Assembly: GCA_003550305.1 (NCBI GenBank)
Contig: QKYT01000171.1
Location: 100,110-119,127, forward strand
Reading direction: 5' to 3'
Source: Glomus cerebriforme
Taxonomy: Eukaryota; Glomeromycota; Glomeromycetes; Glomerales; Glomeraceae
DNA length: 19,018 nt
Part shown: positions 9,121 through 18,856 of the stretch, in pieces
Position numbering within the stretch: the first letter of the stretch is position 1
Layout of the letters: the number at the start of each line of letters is the position of its first letter
Notes under the pieces: generated by a model
Seen by the model: only the letters and a program-made list of their open reading frames with translations
What the model was told of the DNA's origin: nothing
Database searches by the model: none
Position numbers and translations under genes: made by a program

Positions 9121-9514
9121 TGTTGTAAAATCTTTATACAATATGAAAATCATATTTGTTGAAATTATTAAAAATAACTTTATAATAAAATTTTACATAA
9201 GTTCTAAATTACTATTGAAAAAATATTTAGCTTTATTAATTAATGAAACTTCTAAAATAAATTTTTAAAACAAAAAAAAAAAGAAAAGAAAGAACTGAAG
9301 AAAAAGATTTAAAAAGTTTATTATTAAAATGATAAACAAATAAACATTGTTTAAGGGTGATAGCAAAATGAAAATATAATCAGAAGATAAGTAATATCGA
9401 TTTCATCCCAGATGAGAAATAAATTTTTCTAAATAAAAAATACATTTTTATATATATAATAAATATAATCTATTATATTAAATTAATATTTTTTACTAAA
9501 ACAGTTTTTTATAA
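9121..9514. other. AT-rich spacer after the tandem array
   Basis: No gene or repeat boundary is seen. A purine-rich A/G run lies near 9270-9310. Confidence 0.4.
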
Positions 9515-9639
9515 GCAATTATCTTACTATTCAGTAATCCAATTTGTATGAATCTTTTTTTATTTTGTAAAGCTTATTTAGAGTTACATTTTTTAAAAAA
9601 AATTAGTTAAATTGGATTATTAAATAGTAAAATAATTGC
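9515..9639. mobile_element. MITE-like hairpin with 31 bp arms
   Basis: 9515-9545 (starts GCAATTATCTTACTATTCAG) pairs with 9609-9639, with three differences, all transitions, around a 63 bp interior. The block ATTATCTYACTATYCAGTRATC also occurs in both arms of the palindromic element at 7759-8281 (around 7885-7905 and 8131-8152), so the two elements share a sequence module. Confidence 0.6.
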
Positions 9640-10035
9640 AATTTTTAACTTTTTAAATTTGAATTAATTAGTAAAAAAAAATTATAAGTTATTTTAGAAT
9701 TTTTTGAAGTTTTAACTGTATAAAATATTTTAGCTATAACTAGTTCTTTAATTTTACTTTATAGAAAAAATTTATATATTAATAGTTAATAATTTATTAA
9801 AAATAAATAAAAATATTTTTTTTTTATAATGAAAAGTTTTAAATAAAAATATTAATATTAATAAATGGATAAATTTAATTGCAATATTCTATTACATATA
9901 GTATCTTATTTGAAAAAAAAGTAATAATGTTAATAAATAATATTAATAATATTACACAAAAATTAAAATTTCTAAGGTTATTACAAATAAAACATATAAC
10001 AGGTTGTTACATATACATTTATTTTTAATAAATAA

Positions 10036-10064
10036 CTAGGTACTGCCCATTGCTTCGCAACGGG
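10036..10064 (-). mobile_element. Probable Helitron 3' terminus
   Basis: On the minus strand the order is a hairpin CCCGTTGC-GAA-GCAATGGG (10064 to 10046), then CAGTAC, then CTAG (10039-10036), then T at 10035. A short GC-rich stem-loop about 10 nt before a CTRR end inserted next to a T is the diagnostic Helitron 3' structure. The element body would extend to higher coordinates. I could not place the 5' TC end and see no Rep/helicase coding sequence, so it is probably a non-autonomous or decayed copy. Confidence 0.55.
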
Positions 10065-11402
10065 TATATGTATTTCACATAAAAAATAAACGTAAATACA
10101 CAATTTATTAGTTATCATTGCGAAAAAATCACGTGATAATAAATGTACATATCTGATATAGGCGAAAATCATAATGCAGGCCTATTTTATGTGCGAAAAT
10201 TATATAATACTGTAAGACTGAACGAATTATAACGGAATTTTCTTTTTTGAAATTTTGTGTAACTTTGTGCAACTATTTTTCCATTTTTTATAAGAAGAAA
10301 AATTGCCTTTTTTAGAATTTGTATAACATCATAGGACTATGTTACATATTTATAATGTGATTATTTATATTGTTAATCTAAACGTTATCATTACACACAA
10401 ATTTTTTTAATTATATAGATATAATATTTAGGATTAATTTTACATTTATCTCTGGTGAATTTTATCATAATTTACATTATTATGCATAAATTTTAAAAAT
10501 AATTTATCAGAAAGATGAATTTCACCTATTTATGTTAACTATTTTTGATTAGTAATTTTTACCTAATTTGATTATTTTTTTTTTCATATCTTTTTCATAT
10601 TTTTTTTGTTTTTTTATTTTTATTATTTTGTAAGTGATAGTAGTATTATACTATTATTTTTTAATGTTTTGTAAGTAATAGTGATTTGTAATAGTTATAT
10701 TCTTTAGTTTTTTATATAGTAGTATTTTTTTATTTTTAACTTTTGATATTTTTAACTTTGACTTTAACAATTTCATATTCTGACATTTTAAATTCAAATT
10801 AATTTTTATAGTCACAAATATGCATTATATACAAAGTCACATATGCAAAATTTAAAATTATGTGTGTATTTCTGCTTAAATAAAATTAAAAAATATGCAC
10901 AATAAAATTTTATATATTATATTAATATTAAATAAGGAACTCATTTTTCTAATCTAAATTTTTTTAATTGTAATATAAAAATGAAAAATATTATAACACA
11001 AATAGTAAAAAATAATATTTTACAAATTTTTTATTCTTTTTATTTTTATATTATCCAATAATCATATATCTTTTCAAAATCAAAATTTTTTATATTAGAT
11101 TCATTAGTAATTATTCAAATTTTCTATATAAAGTTTATTTTGTAATTTTATTTGAATTAAATTTTGTTGTAAAAAAACTCTTTCAACATTTGCATTTAAT
11201 AAGAAAATAATTAAAGTTATTTAAGTAAGTATTAAAATAGTAGGGTAATTATTAATAAAATTATTATTAATATTAAAAATATGTTTTTACATTTCTGTAA
11301 AATTATAAGTTTTTTCTAAAAATAATTGCAAATAAAACTTTGCAGAATTCCATTTTCTAAAAGTTTTTCTTTATCAATGATTCCAGGAAAAATATTACTA
11401 TT
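10065..11402. other. AT-rich stretch, possible Helitron body
   Basis: No coding region is seen. The part to about 10340 has somewhat more G+C and, by orientation, should belong to the Helitron-like element ending at 10036. The rest is T-rich, with a short approximate repeat of TTTTGTAAGTRATAGT near 10627 and 10668. Confidence 0.35.
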
Positions 11403-11460
11403 AGTAGTATCTTAGAACATATTAATATATTAATATATTAATATGTTCCAAGATACTACT
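11403..11460. repeat. 58 bp palindrome, no loop
   Basis: 28 of 29 positions pair, and the single mismatch is a transition. The arm reads AGTAGTATCTTAGAACATAT and continues with AT-rich sequence to the centre. Two related 31-32 bp direct repeats (11468-11499 and 11500-11530, each ending in ATTATAGTTTAT) follow at once. The large transposon starts directly after the second. Confidence 0.8.
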
Positions 11461-11467
11461 TGTTTCA

Positions 11468-11530
11468 GATTAATATATCCTAGGATATTATAGTTTATTG
11501 ATTAATATGTTTTAAGACATTATAGTTTAT
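11468..11530 (+). repeat. Two 31-32 bp direct repeats
   Basis: Both start GATTAATAT and end ATTATAGTTTAT, with differences mainly in the middle. They form the immediate left flank of the transposon, whose 4 bp duplication TTAT (11527-11530) is the end of the second copy. Confidence 0.6.
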
Positions 11531-11550
11531 CAAACATCGGTCATGTCACA
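11531..11550 (+). repeat. Left terminal inverted repeat
   Basis: CAAACATCGGTCATGTCACA, preceded by the duplication TTAT. Confidence 0.75.
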
Positions 11551-11581
11551 GATCAGCATAAGGACCCGATTTTAATTAAGG

Positions 11582-11601
11582 GATCGACATCCATGTCGAT
11601 C
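11582..11601. repeat. Subterminal perfect palindrome
   Basis: GATCGACAT, CC, ATGTCGATC: a 9 bp perfect stem 31 bp inside the left terminus. GC content is high for the window. Such subterminal motifs are often transposase binding sites, which is inference here. Confidence 0.5.
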
Positions 11602-12534
11602 ACTTTTTATAAAATCGTTTTTGGTTAAATAAAAAATATACTGCATAATAATCTGTTCTAAAATTTTGTACACAACCTTGTACTATATCAGAAATATTAT
11701 ATATTAAATATTATCAAAATCGGAGAATTATTGGATGACTTTTGCTAGTAGCATTTAATTTTATAACCAAAAATAGCAAAACTTCGATGATAATCTAAAT
11801 TAAAAAATTTTTATTGCAACGTAATCTGTAACACTAAGATTTGTGAAACTATAAGATACGAAGAAAATATTTTTGTCTTCATGTTAGCAAGAAAAATTGT
11901 TAATAACTTGCATTTCTGGTTTCATTTTGCCCTATTTTTGCAATTTACGAAATAAAGCTAATTATAAATGTCAAAATATAGAAGAAGTGTTCGTTTACAC
12001 TCTTTACTTTCACCGCCTTTTATAAGTATTCTAAACGAATTAGTAGATGTTTCAGATAGCAACAACAATTTTTTTATCCTAAATTTCTTCAAAATATTTG
12101 TAAACCCTTCAATAAAATATGTATAAATAAAGATAAAACTAGCAATTTTGACTCAGATAGTTACAAAAGTGAAACAGAATTAGAATATGAAAGTGAATAT
12201 GAAAATGAGTATAAAAGCGAAGATAAAAGTGGGGATGAAAGTGAAAATGAACAGGATGATAGGGATGAGGTTATAGAGATTAAAGAAACTGTATTGTCAG
12301 CATGCGTGGTGATTGATTTTGTTGATAGTAAAATTTAACGATATGGACGGAATGAAGGAAAAATGAGGCAATTGCACAACCTTTTTGGTACATGGCAAGT
12401 AGATTGAGATGCCATTAAAGAAGTAAATGAAAATTTATCAAAATTAGAAGTTTGCGATTACCATTTTCAATTTGACAATAAATATTTGTATAAGCCATCA
12501 GTTAAAAAATCAAAGAATTTTAAAACAGAAATAA

Positions 12535-12830
12535 TTCAATGGCATAGATGTATTTCTTGCAATAATCATGTGACTTTTTTTTCATGGGAAACAGGATGCA
12601 GTAAGCATTCTTGGCATCTAAATAAATGAAATATTCAGGTATCATGTATTGGGCAATATGCATGTGAGGCATTAAAAGTATATCAACCTATATATACTCG
12701 GGCATTTGATGATATTAAAAGGCCAAAATCCATTTGTTGTTTATGTAATGAAAAACTTGGAGGTCATATTTATCATCGTCCAGGAAAGGAAAAAAAGGGA
12801 ACTCCTTGTTTGCATTTAGAACATACTAGC
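12535..12830 (+). other. Two Cys/His clusters in the transposase relic
   Basis: Within the broken gene, HRCISCNNH..GCSKHSWH and then CCLCNEKLGGHIYHR..PCLHLEH provide CxxC pairs followed by spaced His/Cys residues. This is the pattern of zinc-binding modules, which in transposases usually bind the terminal repeats. A TGA at 12627 lies between the two clusters. No specific zinc-finger family can be named from sight. Confidence 0.5.
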
Positions 12831-13738
12831 AAAGGGATTGAATTTTTGGATAATTGGTTAATTGATATTTCGCAAACTCAAAATGAAAAAATTAAAGAAC
12901 AAATTTTAATAGCATTAATTAGCATTCTTACTCCTTTTGCATCCTTTTCATTTTTTAATAAAAAAACTTTTATTGAATCTGACTCTAATTCTACAAATAC
13001 AAATATTGATAATTTTAATTATACATCTACAAATACATCTAATATTAACGAAAAATTAATAATTACTCAATTACCCAGTTTATTTATAATTAAAACTCTC
13101 TTTATTGAATTATCTGACCAAATAAAAAATAAATGGAACTTAAAATCTATTGATTTTAACGAACTTGGATGCATAATTGGAGATAAACTATGGAATTCAC
13201 ATTCAGATATTACTGTAAAGAAATCTTCTTTGGAATCACCCTAAACAATTCAAGATTATTACAATGCATTCCCGGACTTCCTTACTTCATTTTTCTCAGA
13301 AATGATTCATAAACTACAGGAAAAAAAATAAAAATAAACAATCGTCAACAACATAAACGCCAAAAACCAATTACAATTATATCATATGAACAAATAACAA
13401 AAATTATAACATTTATTACTTCAGTATTAATAGGATTAGCTTTTCCTTTCACAAAAATTTGGCTACCTCAAATTCTATCTAGTTTAGTTTGTAAGCCGCG
13501 ACTATTTGGTTCACTTCACCGATTATTAACTATATTTTATGTAACTTCTCATACCGATCGTTATGAAAGAAAACTTGCTAATTTTCAAATGGAGAAAGCT
13601 GATCCAACACACTGCCTAGTTAAAGAAAAAAATATTTGGAATTTAGCTATTATTGATAATATTAACTTTAAGGATAAAAGTTTCAAATTTGGAAACATCT
13701 ATAATATTACTCGAAACAACTTACATGCTACACTTTGA

Positions 13739-14884
13739 ATGGCTCTCCAAATACAACTTCCAATAAATATAGATAATGGTACTGAAGAAATAGTTGAATT
13801 AACCGCAGATACACCATTATTTGGTATAAATTCTGGAATAAACAAAATTTTATTAACTTTTCAAGAAGTTTTTCAAGAATTATTAGATCTCAAAAATATT
13901 AATGGGAAATTAACTTACAGAAGAAATTTTGATGCTGAAAGTGTAAAACGTATTATACTTTCTAAACTAGATCACAGATACTTGGGTCCATTACCTAATA
14001 TTATTATTCTTGAATCTGGAAATAATCCAAATTCAGATGAAGAGATTTTACGTAGTGCTGAAATGTATAAAAAAGACTTTTCATTAGAAAATTATGACTT
14101 TCTTGATATTGTAGCTGATGAAGCTATATATCATCNTTTAATTAAAGGTAGAAAAAAATGGCCTAATTTAAGACCTTTTCTAGGCCAGTGGCATACTTCA
14201 AAGGACTTTTGTTCTGTGCTCATAGTTTTATTTTCAAGTTATGGGTTGTTGAGTCTGGCTTCTCGTCTTGGTGTACGTTTTTTAGATAAATTTGAACTTG
14301 CAGTTGACTATCGTTCAACAACTAGAATTTTGGATCTTTTGTGGGTTGCTGTAGAAATTGCAATTAATATTTATATTAATTCAAAAAAAATACCTTTTTC
14401 TGAAATTATAGATGGTAAAAATGATACCAACATTTGTCTTAAAGTATGGTATCTTTACTATAAATGGGCAGGCATCTGGAAGGCTCACAAAATGGGAGTA
14501 CGTGTAGGTAATTTTGATATTCAAAGGGATTCTCTTGCTGCAGCTGGACCTCTTTTCGCTAGTGCTGTTAAATCCAACTATATAACTGCAATTGCATACT
14601 TTCTTGCATCATTAGCTACTCATCTACGGCTAAAGGAAAAATTAAATCATGCTGGTTCCTTTAAAATTCCTCATGAAAACAATGATTCCCATCATACTTG
14701 TTTTGGTTTTGATGAAGCATTGAAGACCTTTGGCATAAAATTCATCAAAAAGAATATTACTGGAAACATTATTGATGATAAAAATCTAAAAAATCAAATT
14801 AAAGCATGTCAAGATGAGAGAAAGAGGATAGACTTACTAATGTATGAATATCTAAATGATAAATCAGCATCACAAACTGAATGA
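13739..14884 (+). other. Best-preserved transposase body segment
   Basis: 381 uninterrupted codons, open between two TGA codons. Acidic pair Asp127-Glu128 lies in IVADEAIYH, GQWHTSKDF spans 149-157, a hydrophobic conserved-looking stretch with DYRSTTRILDLLWVAV spans about 190-205, and FDEALKTFG with KFIKKNITGN follows at 324-343. DUF6589-like proteins show a G-x-[WF]-H motif and a late acidic/HxE region in an RNase H-like fold. I infer that Asp127/Glu128 and Glu326 are catalytic candidates. This is part of the pseudogene above and not an independent gene. Confidence 0.5.
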
Positions 14885-14908
14885 ACTATTGACTTATGGA
14901 GGGAATCA

Positions 14909-15496
14909 TTGTGGAATCTTGTAGATAATTTAATAGAAATTTTTGAAATGCCTAATCCTTTATCATATTGTTTATTTCAAGAATATCTGCCAATACAGTT
15001 ACATCAACAAGGAGTTAAACGATTAATTACTTGCTATCATAATGGATTAGAATGGATTAAAGCAGTTTATTGGCAAGAGGTCCTGAAAATAGAATGTAGA
15101 AATACATGGGGTAGAAGAGCAGTAGAAGTAGTTAGAACAAAATTTAAAGATTATAGTGAACAAAAAAAAGCAAAACGAAAAATAATTTCTCAACCCCAAG
15201 ATATACCTCAAAGTGGATTAAATATCCCAGCATACTCTTTAAATGATCTGGAATTATCACAACGACCTTTTAATAATAATCAAAACAATCTGGTAGAGCC
15301 ATTAAAGAAAAAATGAAATCAAACAACACCAGAAGAGGAAAAAATACTTGAAGAATTGTTGGTTTATAAAGAAGACTTACCAGATTCAGCTGTTGATAAA
15401 GTCCTTCATAAACTTTCAAATAATTGGAATAAGACAAAAGTTAAAGCAGCATGGAGATATCGTAAGACTAAAGCTAGTATTAACAATAATAAATAA
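14909..15496 (+). other. C-terminal part of the transposase relic
   Basis: This stretch continues the same frame after TGA 14882. It contains a Trp- and Cys-bearing helical portion, then a Pro/Gln/Asn-rich linker with RRAVEVV and KAKRK basic patches, a TGA at 15314, and a short charged tail of about 60 residues (EEEKILEELL..) to the TAA. It belongs to the pseudogene above. Confidence 0.5.
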
Positions 15497-15958
15497 TATG
15501 TTTTAACATTAATTTTTATTAAAATAAAAGTAATTTTGCGAATTAATACAACTGCAACTTATATTAAATGTTTTTTATAATGATAATATTTACTAATCAA
15601 TAAATATTGCCCATTTGTCACAAAATTTACTAATCTAACCACCTTTTATTGACTAAGTATTTCGATCATACGTAAAAAAATACACATAATTGGTAATATA
15701 AAATAATATTTCATTTTGATATAAACTTGCATCTTGGGAATAAGGTAAAAAAAATAGGAAAAGTTCGCACAATATAAACTTTTTATAGAAGTGTTCTATT
15801 GTAAAGCAAAGTATTCTATTGAATAGTTTAAGACTCGAGAAAAAAAGTTTATTAAGGTTTATTGGTATATTGATTAGAAAAAAATTAGCGTTATATTAGT
15901 ATCAAAATTTCTAGTCTTTTATAGTTACACCAATTTCTTATTAATAATCGTCACCTCA
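15497..15958 (+). other. 3' untranslated part of the transposon
   Basis: No frame is seen. AATAAA-like signals occur shortly after the stop (near 15599-15604, AATAAA in CAATAAATATT). The segment runs up to the right terminal repeat. Confidence 0.4.
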
Positions 15959-15978
15959 TGTGACATGACCAGCGTTTG
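15959..15978 (-). repeat. Right terminal inverted repeat
   Basis: Read on the minus strand it is CAAACGCTGGTCATGTCACA. It is followed on the plus strand by the duplication TTAT (15979-15982). Confidence 0.75.
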
Positions 15979-15982
15979 TTAT

Positions 15983-17265
15983 TATTTATAGTTTTCAATA
16001 TATAAATAATTCTCTTTAAATTATTAAATTAATGTATGAATAATCAATGTCAATGGATAAATTTATAGACAATTTTAATTTATGCTCATCATAATTATGC
16101 AAAAATGTTAAAAGCCAATTGGTAAATTATTTGGAAAGTAAATAAAAAATGGTTAAAATTTTTTTTTACTACAAAATTATATAATCATAAATTATGTGAT
16201 GTAAAAATATTTTGCTACTTTTAAAAAATTTTTTATTACATATATAGACAAGATTTTTTTTATATTTTATTTCTTTACTTTATGTTAAATAAGATTATTA
16301 ATAAAAACTTTAAAAAAATTTAATATTAGTTAAATAATTTAAATAACTAGTTATTTGACTTTTATATGACAAATAACAAATGACTTGTCATTTAATTCAT
16401 TTGTTATTTCAAGTTATTTACCAAATACTGAAGTTATATAATACTATTTTATTTAAATATAATATTATATAAAATAAAATATAATCCTAGTTAAAAATTT
16501 TATAAAATTATTAATTAAACTAAAAGTTAATATATATATTAAACTATCTTATTAAATAAAATACTATTAAACATAAAAAAAAAATAGCTAATTAAATAAT
16601 TATTTAAAAATTAAATACATTTGTTTTTTATAGTAAAGATAATAAAAAATAAGCATATTTATTTTTCAAAATATAGTGGAAGATCAAAAGTATCTGATAA
16701 AAGTAATTATCTAATAATTTATTAATAAGTCTCTTTAACTTTAAATAATTATGAATCAATATTGATAATACTAAATTTAATTTAATTTTTTTTTTTTATA
16801 ATTTAATAATACAGTATATAACAAGAAAGAAATAAACTATAAAAATACCTCGATTCCTTTACCCTATCAAGCCAGTTTTTAATAGTATTATAGAATTTAT
16901 TAAAAAAAAAAAAAAGAATCTTTAGGCTTTTAAATAATATTTTTCTATATAAAAATACTAAAAACTTATAAGCTTACTTCTTTTAAATATAATAAAATTG
17001 TTAGACTTTATAAAAATTCACATAATATTACAGATATATTTAAAATTTTAAATATATTTGAAACTTAGAAATATAATACATAATATTGTTAATAAGTAAA
17101 AAAAAAAATGAATTGACATTCTTAATTTCATAATTTAATAAACTATCCATTATGGTATAATGGCATAAAGTAAATAGAAGAATAGTAAAATAATACATAG
17201 TTAATAATTTATAAGTAAATTTAGAATATAAACACTAACATGTATTATTTAATTATATAGTAGTT
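15983..17265. other. AT-rich stretch with one small palindrome
   Basis: No gene is seen. AAATGAC-TT-GTCATTT (16378-16393) is a perfect 7 bp stem, and the flanking AAATAAC / GTTATTT sequences extend the symmetry loosely to about 16408, which suggests another small inverted-repeat relic. Confidence 0.4.
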
Positions 17266-17506
17266 TATTAGATTAGATAATTAAGTGATTATGTAATAAA
17301 AAAATAGTTAGAAGAAAAAAATATAAAAGAAAAAGAAATATAAAGAAAGATAAGAATACATATATGAAAGAAAGTAATTGTAATGACATCATTAGAATAG
17401 TTCATATTACTTTAAAAGTATAAATATACCTTTCAACCTCCTTTATTTTGTAACATTTTTATTACTTTAATTATTAATAACATTAAATAAATAAAATAAA
17501 TAAACA
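17266..17506 (+). mobile_element. Possible worn solo LTR
   Basis: TATTAGATTAGATAATTAAG (a possible decayed TGTTAG start) is followed by a purine-rich tract, TATAAATATA (17419-17428), a pyrimidine stretch TTTCAACCTCC, then AATAAAA-rich sequence ending near AAACA. The order U3-TATA-R-AATAAA is LTR-like. I could not find matching 5 bp target duplications, and no internal retrotransposon sequence is present. Confidence 0.22.
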
Positions 17507-18832
17507 TATTTATTAAATAAAAACTTTTAATTTTTTTGGTTGTTTCTTATGAATAAATGACTACTAGATAAACTACCAATATAATCCTTTAATCAAACTT
17601 TTGAGTTTTAATTTCTTTCATGTATTTTTTCATCTTAATTAGAACTTATTTTTATAATAGTTTGAACTGGTATGAAAATATCTTAGCATAAGATTCTTAA
17701 TAGCTGAAAGCTCTTCTATTATAATGAATAATTATAATCAATATTATTTTAATTATTTACTTAAAGATAATAGGTAGCAGTTTATTGAAAATCTAATTAC
17801 AAAATTTAATAAATTAGAAATTTTGTAAGCATTATTATTATATATTATAACCTTTATGAGCTGAAGTATAGATGTTATCCAAATTATTTTAAGATATTAT
17901 AAATATAATTTAAAATATACAAATTCATTTAATTTTTTTGGAATTTAAATAACATCTATAAGCTTGATATTAGAAAATTTTTAATTTTAGAATAAAATCA
18001 TCTCAAATAGGAACATTAGTAAACATTACCAATATTCTATTTTTTTTTTTTTTAAAAATAACTTGAAAAATAATTAAAACGAGAAAGGAAAGCTTTTTTT
18101 CTTTAAACATTTAAATTTACTAGATAATTTTTTTTTTTGTAATTTTCTAATCATTTTTTTGAAAAAATAAAAATACAACTTTAAAGCTTTTATAAATAGC
18201 AGAAAACTTCAGAGATATAAATAAAGATACTTCTATTTTTATTTTACATATAAATTTAGTAGTTTAAATTATTTATATTATTTTTTTATAAAATACATTT
18301 ACAACTTTTTATTTTTTTTTAGATAATAACTTGATTATTTTTATATTAATACATCTGGTTATTTTAATTTTCTGAATGATTGTCTTTACTTTACCTATTA
18401 GGAAGATGAAATTAAAAAAAGTAAAAGTTAAAAAAGTTTTATAAAAAAATTACAATTTTGCTTATTTTAGATTCTTATTAAGAAAAATACTACAAATCAC
18501 CAGTAATCACATGACTTTATATATGTAATAATTCATCACATCGTGTCACATTCCCAGTTTTCAATTTTTATTATTTATTTCAGAGACTTAAATTTTTCGA
18601 GTTGTGAAAGTCTATTCGTCATATATTAGTCGTCATATTATTAATTTTGGCCAAAACTTTAACGCTGACCAGAATTTCCTTTTATGAATATATAGGTAAC
18701 ATTACATAATCCAAAAAAAAGCAATTTTGTTTTCAAAATTGTAAATTTAGATTACACAAGATCCCAAAAAGGTAATTATTTGTCAATCACTTAAATTTTG
18801 GCCGGAATTACCAGAATTACCAAATTTAAAAA
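17507..18832. other. AT-rich stretch, nothing recognised
   Basis: Stops in all frames. TTTTGGCCAAAA (18645-18656) is a perfect 12 bp palindrome, and a similar TTTTGGCCGGAATT lies near 18797. TCGTCATAT is repeated close by (18617 and 18630 region). No gene. Confidence 0.4.
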
Positions 18833-18856
18833 CACCGGTGATGATCACCACCGGTG
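18833..18856. repeat. Paired CACCGGTG palindromes
   Basis: CACCGGTG (18833-18840) and CACCGGTG (18849-18856) are each self-complementary and sit 8 bp apart around ATGATCAC. The 24 bp block is much richer in G+C than its surroundings. It could be an end of an inverted-repeat element running off the window or a protein-binding site. Confidence 0.45.

Larger units (their letters stand above)
11968..15496 (+). pseudogene. Degenerate DUF6589-like transposase gene
   Basis: One coding region of about 1,175 codons starts MSKYRRSVRLHSLL at 11968 and ends at TAA 15494-15496. Frame changes occur near 12069-12125 (a T7 tract lies there) and in the A8 tract 13321-13328. In-frame stops lie at 12336 (TAA), 12405, 12627 (TGA), 13242 (TAA), 13736, 14882 and 15314 (TGA). 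Order: basic N-terminus; acidic Ser/Glu/Asp region (about 12130-12290); Cys/His clusters; Asn/Ser linker (about 12970-13060); long transposase-like body with VADEAIYH, GQWHTSKDF and FDEALKTFG; short charged C-terminus. I recall similar abundant Rhizophagus hypothetical proteins; the resemblance to DUF6589-type transposase domains is from memory and needs a profile search. Base 14136 is N, within the VADEAIYH-x-LIK segment. Confidence 0.7.
11531..15978 (+). mobile_element. 4.45 kb TIR DNA transposon, decayed
   Basis: Left terminus CAAACATCGGTCATGTCACA (11531-11550); right terminus 15959-15978 reads inward as CAAACGCTGGTCATGTCACA. 17 of 20 bases match and the three differences are transitions. 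TTAT flanks both ends (11527-11530 and 15979-15982), a 4 bp target duplication. It encloses one broken plus-strand coding region of about 3.5 kb, with 417 bp before and 462 bp after it. Four-base duplications are known for superfamilies such as Academ, Sola and Ginger; I cannot place this one from termini alone. It looks full length but inactive. Confidence 0.75.

Noticed and set aside
9981..10172. 63-codon open frame on the minus strand
   Set aside because: It crosses the Helitron end at 10036 into flanking DNA, so it cannot be a conserved gene.
11403..11415. 5' end of the Helitron at the 11403 palindrome
   Set aside because: The minus strand reads TCTAAGATACTACTA there, which looks tempting, but the base before it is T rather than A and the sequence is part of a palindrome.
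12336..15316. Recoding of TGA as an amino acid in the transposase gene
   Set aside because: TGG codons are used for Trp in the same frame, TAA stops and frameshifts are present as well, and the nearby C2 gene ends in TGA. Decay explains the data better.
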